A DNA stretch of 64,000 bases from Streptomyces sp. 6-11-2 (GTDB taxonomy: Bacteria > Actinomycetota > Actinomycetes > Streptomycetales > Streptomycetaceae), in the NCBI RefSeq assembly GCF_006540305.1, contig NZ_BJOR01000001.1, positions 6,510,001 through 6,574,000 of the forward strand, read 5' to 3'. The position numbers and the translations under genes are program-made. The stretch's first letter is position 1. The number at the start of each line of letters is the position of its first letter. Positions 57,811-64,000 of this stretch are shown here, piece after piece. The notes under the pieces are model-generated. The model was given only the letters and a program-made list of their open reading frames with translations. It made no database searches and was not told where the DNA came from.

Positions 57811-58773
57811 ATGGCTGAAGTCCTCGTCTACGTCGACCACGTGGACGGTGCCGTCCGCAAGCCGACCCTGGAGCTGCTGACCCTGGCCCGCCGCATCGGC
57901 GAGCCGGTCGCCGTCGCCCTCGGCGCGGGTGCCGCGGACACCGCCGCGACGCTCGCCGAGCACGGCGCGGCGAAGGTCCTCACCCACGACGCGCCCGAGT
58001 ACGCCGACTACCTGGTCGTGCCGAAGGTGGACGCCCTCCAGGCCGCGGTCGAGGCCGTCTCCCCGGCCGCCGTGCTCGTCCCGTCCTCCGCCGAGGGCAA
58101 GGAGATCGCCGCCCGCCTGGCGCTGCGCATCGGTTCCGGCATCATCACCGACGCCGTCGACCTGGAGGCCGGCGACGAGGGTCCGGTGGCCACCCAGTCG
58201 GTGTTCGCCGCCTCGTACAGCACCAAGTCCCGTGTCTCCAAGGGCACCCCGGTCATCACCGTCAAGCCGAACTCGGCCGCCGTGGAGGCCGCCCCGGCCG
58301 CCGGTGCGGTCGAGGCCCTCAACGTGTCCTTCTCCGCCCAGGCGACCGGCACCAAGGTCACCGGCCGGACGCCGCGTGAGTCGACCGGGCGTCCGGAGCT
58401 GACCGAGGCCGCGATCGTGGTCTCCGGCGGCCGTGGCGTGAACGGCGCGGAGAACTTCGCGGTCATCGAGGCGCTCGCCGACTCCCTCGGCGCGGCCGTC
58501 GGCGCCTCGCGTGCCGCCGTCGACGCCGGCTGGTACCCGCACACCAGCCAGGTCGGCCAGACCGGCAAGTCCGTGTCCCCGCAGCTGTACATCGCCAACG
58601 GCATCTCCGGCGCGATCCAGCACCGGGCCGGCATGCAGACCTCGAAGACGATCGTCGCGGTCAACAAGGACTCCGAGGCCCCGATCTTCGACCTGGTCGA
58701 CTACGGCGTGGTCGGCGACCTGTTCGCGGTCGTCCCGCAGCTCACCGAGGAGATCAAGGCCCGCAAGGGCTGA
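57811..58773 (+). CDS. etfA: Electron transfer flavoprotein subunit alpha
   Basis: This 320-residue protein starts at ATG 57811 behind AGGAGAG. The FAD domain is at the C-terminus: [40 protein letters not shown] with [20 protein letters not shown] (FAD signature), and [20 protein letters not shown]. It holds FAD and makes the electron-transferring dimer with EtfB. The operon ends in a strong terminator. An AidB-like acyl-CoA dehydrogenase at 25.5-27.3 kb is a possible but unlinked partner. Confidence 0.95.
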   Translation: MAEVLVYVDHVDGAVRKPTLELLTLARRIGEPVAVALGAGAADTAATLAEHGAAKVLTHDAPEYADYLVVPKVDALQAAVEAVSPAAVLVPSSAEGKEIAARLALRIGSGIITDAVDLEAGDEGPVATQSVFAASYSTKSRVSKGTPVITVKPNSAAVEAAPAAGAVEALNVSFSAQATGTKVTGRTPRESTGRPELTEAAIVVSGGRGVNGAENFAVIEALADSLGAAVGASRAAVDAGWYPHTSQVGQTGKSVSPQLYIANGISGAIQHRAGMQTSKTIVAVNKDSEAPIFDLVDYGVVGDLFAVVPQLTEEIKARKG

Positions 58774-58787
58774 TCCTCCGACGCCGA

Positions 58788-58836
58788 CCGAGGCCCCCGT
58801 GCCCCGCCCTCTCCGGGTGGGACGCGGGGGCCTCGG
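58788..58836 (+). terminator. Terminator hairpin after etfA
   Basis: CCGAGGCCCCCG and CGGGGGCCTCGG form perfect 12-bp arms, with further inner pairing, 14 bases past the etfA stop. Confidence 0.8.
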
Positions 58837-58987
58837 CTCGTCCTGGCGGCACACCCCCGGAGTCCCCGGAGCCTCGACGGGTGATCCCCTCCTCCCGCGC
58901 GCCAGGATGAAGGCGTGGGCGGTCGCGCGAAAGACGGTGTTGACCCACGGGAAGATCCACGGATAACTTCGTACTGCGGATTATTGA

Positions 58988-59002
58988 TTCCGAGAAGCGG
59001 AA
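58988..59002. promoter_or_regulatory. TTCCG-N5-CGGAA inverted repeat before the DUF6986 gene
   Basis: The repeat lies 16 bp before the start of the DUF6986 gene, in an AT-rich patch (GGATTATTGATTCCG). It could be an operator over the promoter. I cannot assign a regulator. Confidence 0.4.
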
Positions 59003-59018
59003 AACAGGAGGGTGTGGG

Positions 59019-60323
59019 ATGGGTCAGGGCCAGCAGGAGAACGTGGCGACGAGCCTCGCGGGCGCTGTCAGCGAGGAGATCAGCGCCTCCCTCGCGCCGG
59101 TCGACGCCGAACTGGAGCGCCTCTACCCGGGCGACCCCGGTACCCGCCAGCCCGTGCACACCGTCTACGTGCCCGGCGACGTCTTCGACGCCGGCACCAT
59201 CCGCTCCTGGGGCGACCAGGCGCTCGCCGCGCTCGACGAACACGCCCCGGACGCGGCCTCCTTCGCCGCCGTCCTCGGCCTGAGCGACGAACTGGCCGCT
59301 CCCGTGTACGACCGCGTCCGCGCCAAGCTGGAGCGGGAGCCCGTCGAGGACCTGCGGATCGACTTCGAGGACGGCTACGGCCCCCGCCCGGACGCGGAGG
59401 AGGACGAGGCGGCCGCCCGCGCGGCCAGGCTGGTCGCCGAGGCGCACCGGAACGGAACGGCCGCCCCCTACATGGGCATCCGCATGAAGTGTCTGGAGGC
59501 GGCGGTCCGCGACCGGGGCATCCGCACCCTCGACATCTTCCTCACCGGCCTGATGGCGGACGGGGGCCTGCCCGAGGGGCTGGTCCTGACTCTGCCGAAG
59601 GTGACCTATCCCGAGCAGGTCACCGCCATGGCCCGGCTGCTCGAGGCCTTCGAGAAGGCCCATGGGCTGGCGCCCGGCCGCCTCGGCTTCGAGCTCCAGA
59701 TCGAGACCAGCCAGTCCATCCTCGCCGTCGACGGCACCGCCACCGTCGCCCGGATGATCCAGGCCGCCGAGGGCCGCGCGACCGGACTGCACTACGGCAC
59801 CTTCGACTACAGCGCCTGCCTCGGTGTCTCCGCCGCCTACCAGGCCAGCGACCACCCGGCCGCCGACTACGCCAAGGCCGTGATGCAGGTCGCCGCGGCA
59901 GGCACGGGCGTACGCGTCTCGGACGGCTCCACCAACGTCCTGCCGGTCGGCCCGACCGAGAAGGTGCACGACGCCTGGCGGCTGCACTTCGGCCTCACCC
60001 GCCGCGCCCTGGCCCGCGCCTACTACCAGGGCTGGGACATGCATCCCGGCCACATCCCCACCCGGTACGCGGCCGTGTTCGCCTTCTACCGCGAGGGCTT
60101 CGAGCAGGCGGCGGCCCGCCTGGCCCGCTACGTCAGCCGTGCCGGCGGCGAGGTCATGGACGAGCCCGCCACCGCCAAGGCGCTCAGCGGCTACCTGCTG
60201 CGCGGCCTGGACTGCGGCGCCCTCGACTCCGCCGAGGTCGCCCGGCTCACCGGCCTGACCCGCGCCGACCTGGAGTCCTTCTCCGCCCCGCGCCGCGGCG
60301 ACCTGACCGCCTCGGCGCAGTAG
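59019..60323 (+). CDS. DUF6986 family aldolase-like protein (HpcH/citrate-lyase-like fold)
   Basis: This 434-residue protein starts at ATG 59019 with GGAGGGTG upstream. It has a TIM-barrel aldolase look: EDLRIDFEDGYGPRPDAEED (acidic metal site), LTLPKVTYPEQVTAMARLLE, RLGFELQIETSQSILAVDGT (conserved Glu in LQIET), LHYGTFDYSACLGVSAAYQA, and GWDMHPGHIPTRYAAVFAFY. This resembles malyl-CoA/citrate lyase beta proteins, but it is a separate family of unknown substrate. It stands alone between two terminators. Confidence 0.8.
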   Translation: MGQGQQENVATSLAGAVSEEISASLAPVDAELERLYPGDPGTRQPVHTVYVPGDVFDAGTIRSWGDQALAALDEHAPDAASFAAVLGLSDELAAPVYDRVRAKLEREPVEDLRIDFEDGYGPRPDAEEDEAAARAARLVAEAHRNGTAAPYMGIRMKCLEAAVRDRGIRTLDIFLTGLMADGGLPEGLVLTLPKVTYPEQVTAMARLLEAFEKAHGLAPGRLGFELQIETSQSILAVDGTATVARMIQAAEGRATGLHYGTFDYSACLGVSAAYQASDHPAADYAKAVMQVAAAGTGVRVSDGSTNVLPVGPTEKVHDAWRLHFGLTRRALARAYYQGWDMHPGHIPTRYAAVFAFYREGFEQAAARLARYVSRAGGEVMDEPATAKALSGYLLRGLDCGALDSAEVARLTGLTRADLESFSAPRRGDLTASAQ

Positions 60324-60339
60324 CCGGGGACACCGACAG

Positions 60340-60380
60340 GGGCGTGACCGCGGGGTCCTGACTCCCGCGGTCACGCCCCC
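60340..60380 (+). terminator. Terminator hairpin after the DUF6986 gene
   Basis: Perfect 16-bp arms GGGGCGTGACCGCGGG and CCCGCGGTCACGCCCC enclose a 9-base loop. The further gap to 60547 shows nothing else. Confidence 0.8.
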
Positions 60381-60547
60381 GTGCGTGTCTCGGCGCCGCC
60401 CCGATCATCCGCGTGCTCCACCTGGTACGGGTGTCCAGCCGCGTGTCCCGCCTGCCCCGCGCGCGCAGGCGGCGGATCCGGCCCTGCCGCGCGCAGCATC
60501 GCCCGGGTGCCTCCCGGAGAGCCCGCGGGGCCGGCCCCACGAGTGGT

Positions 60548-61645
60548 TCAGTCCGACGGTGGCAGTTCGCCCGAGCCGCGGGTGACCAGCCGGGTCGGGA
60601 GTTCGATGCGTTCCGGGGCGAGGAGGGTGCCGTCCAGCTGGCGGAAGAGGCGCTCGGCGGCGGTCCGGCCGAGGGCCGCCGCGTCCTGGGCGACGACGGT
60701 GACGCCCGGCTGGAGCAGATCGGCCAGTTCGATGTCGTCGAAGCCGACGAGGGCGACCCGGCGCGCCTGCTCGGCCAGCACGCGGATCACGGTGACGGTC
60801 ACCCGGTTGTTGCCCGCGAAGACCGCGGTGACCGGATCGGGCCCGGACAGCATCGTCTCGGCGGCGCGGCGCACCCGTTCCGGGTCCGTGACGCCCAGCG
60901 ACATCCAGGAGTCCTCGACCGCTATGCCCGCGTCCTGCATCGCCGCCCGGTAGCCGCGCAGACGCTCGGCGGCCGTGTGGATGCGGGGCATGTCGCCGAT
61001 GAAGCCGATCCGGCGGTGGCCGTGGGCGATCAGGTGGGCGACGCCGTCGCGGGCGCCGCCGAAGTTGTCCGACAGTACGACGTCGGCTTCGATGTTCCCG
61101 GCCGGACGGTCCACGAACACGGTCGCGACGCCCGCCTTGATCTCCGGCTCCAGATACCGGTGGTCGTCACCGGCCGGGATCACGACCAGCCCGTCCACCC
61201 GCCGTGCGCACAGTGCCAGCGCCAGTTCCTGCTCGCGCTCCGGGTCCTCCGCGCTGGAGCCGTTGATGAGCAGGGCGCCGTGGGCGCGGGCCACCTCCTC
61301 CACCGCGCGGCTCAGCGGCCCGTAGAACGGGTCGGCTAGGTCTTCCAGGACCAGGCCCACGCTCGACGTACGGCCCTTGCGCAGCACCCGCGCGCTGTCG
61401 TTGCGGCGGAAGCCCAGGGCCGCGATGGCGTCCTGGACGCGCCGCTCCGTGTCCGGGGTGACCCCGGGCTCGCCGTTGACCACGCGGGAGACGGTCTTCA
61501 AGCCGACGCCCGCGCGTGCCGCCACGTCCTTCATCGTCGGACGGCTGCCGTAGCGGTTCCCGGAGCCGCGATGCGGGTGGTCTGCGGGGCGGTCTGCTCG
61601 ACGGGCGGTCTCGGGCACGGTGCGGTGTCCTGTCCTGTCGTCCAC
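60548..61645 (-). CDS. LacI family transcriptional regulator
   Basis: This 365-residue protein is shown from GTG 61645, but the ribosome site is poor and the true start may be nearer MKDVAARAG. The HTH is PTMKDVAARAGVGLKTVSRV with NGEPGVTPDTERRVQDAIA after it, and the hinge helix is NDSARVLRKGRTSSVGLVL. The sugar-binding domain follows (DPFYGPLSRAVEEVARAHGA, GFIGDMPRIHTAAERLRGY, VFAGNNRVTVTVIRVL). It is divergent from a ROK-family kinase with the palindrome GACAACGTTGTC between, so it probably controls that kinase and itself. Confidence 0.88.
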   Translation of the reverse strand: MDDRTGHRTVPETARRADRPADHPHRGSGNRYGSRPTMKDVAARAGVGLKTVSRVVNGEPGVTPDTERRVQDAIAALGFRRNDSARVLRKGRTSSVGLVLEDLADPFYGPLSRAVEEVARAHGALLINGSSAEDPEREQELALALCARRVDGLVVIPAGDDHRYLEPEIKAGVATVFVDRPAGNIEADVVLSDNFGGARDGVAHLIAHGHRRIGFIGDMPRIHTAAERLRGYRAAMQDAGIAVEDSWMSLGVTDPERVRRAAETMLSGPDPVTAVFAGNNRVTVTVIRVLAEQARRVALVGFDDIELADLLQPGVTVVAQDAAALGRTAAERLFRQLDGTLLAPERIELPTRLVTRGSGELPPSD

Positions 61646-61720
61646 GGGGACGAATCGCGTTCACGGGGATGCGTCGGTCCATGGGTTCGTATGAGGATGT
61701 GGCGTCGAGCATAGAACCTG

Positions 61721-61732
61721 GACAACGTTGTC
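61721..61732. promoter_or_regulatory. LacI-type operator GACAACGTTGTC
   Basis: A perfect 12-bp palindrome with central CG dyad lies between the divergent lacI-type gene (76 bp away) and ROK gene (110 bp away). It has the form expected of a LacI-family operator. Confidence 0.6.
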
Positions 61733-61842
61733 ATATGCACGAGAGACTGTCCACCGCATACTCCGGACCGCGCCCCCCACAGCGATACCGGACTGCGCCC
61801 ACCTCTTGGTTTTCTCATGGTTGACGGGGAGATCTGACTCTG

Positions 61843-62796
61843 ATGCACACCGACCTCGTGGCTGCGCTGGACATCGGCGGCACCAAGATCGCCGGAGCGC
61901 TGGTGGACGGCCGCGGCGGCATCCTGGTGCGCGCGCAGCGCCCGACGCCCGCGCAGGAGGACGGGGACACCGTGATGCGGGCCGTGGCGGAGGTACTCGG
62001 TGAGCTGGGAGCGTCGCCGCTGTGGGGGCGTGCCACGGTCCTGGGTATCGGCAGCGCGGGCCCGGTGGACGCCTCCGCGGGCACGGTCAGTCCGGTCAAC
62101 GTGCCCGGCTGGCGGGGCTATCCGCTGGTCGAGCGGGCCCGTGCCGCGGCCGGCGGCCTGCCCGTGGAGCTGATCGGCGACGGTGTGGCGATCGCGGCGG
62201 CCGAGCACTGGCAGGGTGCCGCCCGCGGACACGACAACGCGCTGTGCATGGTCGTCTCCACCGGCGTCGGCGGCGGCCTGGTCCTCGACGGGCGGCTGCA
62301 CCCCGGCCCGACCGGCAACTCCGGACACATCGGCCACATCAGCGTCGACCTCGACGGCGACCCGTGCCCGTGCGGTTCGCGGGGCTGCGTGGAGCGCATC
62401 GCGAGCGGCCCGAACATCGCTCGCCGGGCCCTGGACCACGGCTGGCGCCCGGGTCCCGACGGCGACACCTCGGCCGCCGCGGTGGCCGCCGCAGCCCGCG
62501 CCGGGGACCCGGTCGCCATGGCTTCCTTCGCCCGCGCCGCCCGCGCCCTGGCCGCGGGCATCGCCGCCACCGCGACCCTGGTCGAGATCGACATCGCGGT
62601 GATCGGCGGGGGAGTGGCCAAGGCGGGGGAGGTGCTCCTCGCCCCGCTGCGCCGGGCCCTGGCCGACTACGCCACCCTCTCCTTCGTACGGCGTCTGACG
62701 GTCGCCCCGGCCCAGATGGGCACGGACGCCGGCCTGGTGGGAGCGGCGGCGGCAGCGCTCGCGGCGCGAACGGGCGTGACGGCGGCCGGGGTCTGA
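61843..62796 (+). CDS. ROK family sugar kinase
   Basis: This 317-residue protein starts at ATG 61843. It has the ATP motif LVAALDIGGTKIAGALVDG, ATVLGIGSAGPVDASAGTVS, the sugar loop ELIGDGVAIAAAEHWQGAAR, STGVGGGLVLDGRLHPGPTG with HIGHISVDLDGDPCPCGSRG (zinc motif C-P-C-G-x-x-G-C), and GGGVAKAGEVLLAPLRR. It lacks an HTH, so it is a kinase rather than a repressor. The substrate is probably glucose or an aldose or N-acetyl sugar. The divergent LacI regulator suggests induction by that sugar. Confidence 0.9.
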   Translation: MHTDLVAALDIGGTKIAGALVDGRGGILVRAQRPTPAQEDGDTVMRAVAEVLGELGASPLWGRATVLGIGSAGPVDASAGTVSPVNVPGWRGYPLVERARAAAGGLPVELIGDGVAIAAAEHWQGAARGHDNALCMVVSTGVGGGLVLDGRLHPGPTGNSGHIGHISVDLDGDPCPCGSRGCVERIASGPNIARRALDHGWRPGPDGDTSAAAVAAAARAGDPVAMASFARAARALAAGIAATATLVEIDIAVIGGGVAKAGEVLLAPLRRALADYATLSFVRRLTVAPAQMGTDAGLVGAAAAALAARTGVTAAGV

Positions 62797-62853
62797 AACG
62801 GCGGCCGCGGTCCATGATGTGAGCCGTGCACGTCGGAAGCCGGAGGGGGACTG

Positions 62854-63444
62854 GTGGTGGCGCAGCAGAGTACGGCCGGGGGCGGAAACGCCCTGGCGCT
62901 CTTCCTGCTGGTGTGGGGAGTCGTGGCCGTCGTGTTCGGCGGCGGACTGGCCTTCGACCATCGCGGGGCGACACGGCAGAGGTTCCGGCTGAACGGCCGG
63001 CCGTGGCGGCCGAAAACGTCACGAGACATCAAGCTCGTCCGGACGTTCGGTGGAGCCTTCGCCCTGATCGGCGCCGGGGCGCTCGTGCAGGGCGCGCTGT
63101 TGCTCGAACCGAGTTCCGGGGTGGAATGGCAGAAACTCCCGCACATCGGCCTGCCGACCTGCGTCGTGACGACATCCCTGGTCGTGATCGGCATGGTCCT
63201 GCGGTGGCGGACCGACCCGGGCCCGCTGCGGTCGGCCTGGTCGGCCGGGGTCACCCAGCGCATCGCGTTGGTGGCGGTCGCCTTCTCGCCGCCGCTGTTC
63301 GTCGTGTGCTGGTGGGCGCTGGGGCCGGGCCCCCTCAGCGTGGTGCCGGGGCTGGTGGCCGTCGCCGCCTCGCTGGTGCTCTTCCTGGGGCGGCAGCGGC
63401 CGGACCCCTACGAGGACCCGCTGGGCGACCTCGGCCCCCTCTGA
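62854..63444 (+). CDS. Small multi-span membrane protein, function unknown
   Basis: This 196-residue protein is taken from GTG 62854; GTG 62857 is equally possible. Five hydrophobic spans are seen: ALALFLLVWGVVAVVFGGGL, LVRTFGGAFALIGAGALVQG, LPTCVVTTSLVVIGMVL, ITQRIALVAVAFSPPLFVVC-like, and VVPGLVAVAASLVLFLG. The end DPYEDPLGDLGPL is acidic. No family is recognised. It follows the ROK gene by 57 bp and may be in the same transcript. It converges on an NPCBM gene across a terminator. Confidence 0.75.
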   Translation: MVAQQSTAGGGNALALFLLVWGVVAVVFGGGLAFDHRGATRQRFRLNGRPWRPKTSRDIKLVRTFGGAFALIGAGALVQGALLLEPSSGVEWQKLPHIGLPTCVVTTSLVVIGMVLRWRTDPGPLRSAWSAGVTQRIALVAVAFSPPLFVVCWWALGPGPLSVVPGLVAVAASLVLFLGRQRPDPYEDPLGDLGPL

Positions 63445-63454
63445 GAGCCGGACG

Positions 63455-63508
63455 CGTGCGAGGAGGCGCTCCCGGCGCGTGAGTCGCCGAGCAACGCCTC
63501 CTCGCACG
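63455..63508. terminator. Bidirectional terminator between converging genes
   Basis: CGTGCGAGGAGGCG (63455-63468) and CGCCTCCTCGCACG (63495-63508) form perfect 14-bp arms with a 26-base loop, between the membrane protein and NPCBM genes. Confidence 0.7.
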
Positions 63509-63510
63509 GC

Positions 63511-64000
63511 TCAGCACACCAGGCGGGCGTCCGCCCAGTCCGCGTGGTCCGAGTCGATCCCGTCGCCGCCGTCCGTGACGACGAGGCGGACCACCTGCGC
63601 GCCGGTCACGTCGGCCGACAGCGGCCGCGCGCCGGTCGCGTTGGTGAGGACCCCGGTGGCGGCGGCCTTCCTGCCGTCCGCCCAGATCTCGAACGCGACC
63701 GTGCCCTTGCCGTTCTTCTCGTCGTCGACGCCGACGTCGGCGGTGACCGTCCGGCAGGTCCCGCCGGTGTAGTACTCGACGGCGCTCTCCGCGTGGACGC
63801 CGAGCCCCTTGGCGTACACGACCCCGCCGAGGGTGATCGGGTGACCGTCACCGGCGGCGCTCTCGCCGTTGCTGGTGTCGCGTTCCACCGGGCCGTAGCC
63901 GTTGGTGGCCGAGAGCCAGGGAAGGTCACTGAGGTACGACGTCCCGGCGGGCGGCCGCACCACCACGCCGGCGGAGAAGGCCAGGGCGCTGTCGGCGCGG
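63511..64000 (-). CDS. C-terminal part of an NPCBM-domain protein, probable glycosidase (5' truncated by window edge)
   Basis: The frame enters from the right edge and stops at 63511. The 162 visible residues contain the NPCBM/NEW2 carbohydrate-binding module: LSDLPWLSATNGYGPVERDT, ITLGGVVYAKGLGVHAESAV, CRTVTADVGVDDEKNGKGTV with AFEIWADGRKAAATGVL, and VRLVVTDGGDGIDSDHADWA near the end. This module usually follows a secreted glycoside hydrolase such as an alpha-galactosidase. The catalytic part lies outside the window, so the enzyme cannot be named. Confidence 0.85.
   Translation of the reverse strand, partial: RADSALAFSAGVVVRPPAGTSYLSDLPWLSATNGYGPVERDTSNGESAAGDGHPITLGGVVYAKGLGVHAESAVEYYTGGTCRTVTADVGVDDEKNGKGTVAFEIWADGRKAAATGVLTNATGARPLSADVTGAQVVRLVVTDGGDGIDSDHADWADARLVC

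Noticed and set aside
1..64000. CRISPR arrays, tRNA and rRNA genes, phage structural genes
   Set aside because: None were seen on reading both strands. Repeats found are isolated inverted or tandem repeats without regular spacers.

Overview
This window is chromosomal DNA from a Streptomyces-like actinomycete. The evidence is very high GC with strong third-position GC bias, many GTG starts, GGAGG-type ribosome sites, and families typical of the genus: DUF5994, SAV2177-type methyltransferases, DUF5997 with a LysR-like partner, FUSC proteins, DUF6421, B3/4, and a CtpH/CtpI-type giant P-type ATPase. I see no tRNA, rRNA, CRISPR array or phage module. Gene content is mixed metabolism and regulation, broken up by at least four insertion elements and several gene remnants. 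All calls were made by eye from the sequence; no database search was run.

Layout. 1-4.2 kb: end of an MmyB-type regulator, then a partner-switching island (DUF5994, a PP2C phosphatase with an apparent N-terminal frameshift, a second DUF5994, and a STAS-GNAT fusion lacking the usual phospho-serine). 4.0-6.9 kb: an IS256-family element with a passenger gene, flanked by MurA-like and PIG-L-like remnants. 7-12.2 kb: MFS exporter, a solute-binding-protein remnant, a SUKH-LRR protein and a second IS256-family element. 12.2-23.1 kb: methyltransferases, DUF5997 with an HTH-less LysR-like protein, an Lrp regulator divergent from a FUSC gene, a lactonase behind a DasR-like box, a sirohydrochlorin chelatase, a GlcNAc-type kinase, uracil-DNA glycosylase and a BNR/WD40-like protein.

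23.4-25.5 kb: a TnpB-only IS200/IS605-type element splits an Rv1733c-like membrane gene. It carries a divergent ribbon-helix-helix gene, and its right end places host sequence as the guide of a predicted omegaRNA. 25.5-31.7 kb: acyl-CoA dehydrogenase divergent from a PaaX-like regulator across a 36-bp palindrome, then a pectin locus (PL3 and PL1 pectate lyases, SGNH esterase) with LacI/CebR-like boxes. 31.7-42.3 kb: a tandem-repeat spacer, the giant P-type ATPase operon, an FprA-type reductase with a TetR regulator, a HAD hydrolase, an M56 protease and DUF5134.

42.4-49.3 kb: a leaderless FUSC-marR operon, two VOC proteins, a GNAT protein, an orphan Imm21 immunity gene, an IS110-family element with a probable bridge-RNA region, and GDPD. 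49.7-54.6 kb: a DUF6421-SDR-threonine aldolase operon, a probably leaderless transglutaminase-like gene, a B3/4 protein and a 171-bp MITE-like repeat. 54.6-64 kb: acyltransferase, thioredoxin-like protein, flavin reductase, etfBA, a DUF6986 aldolase-like gene, LacI divergent from a ROK kinase, a membrane protein, and the end of an NPCBM-bearing secreted protein.

A recurring theme is a local regulator facing or following its probable target with a visible operator between them: Lrp-FUSC, PaaX-acyl-CoA dehydrogenase, MarR-FUSC, LacI-ROK, and RHH-TnpB. The strongest candidate for an undescribed system is the TnpB element with its divergent RHH gene.
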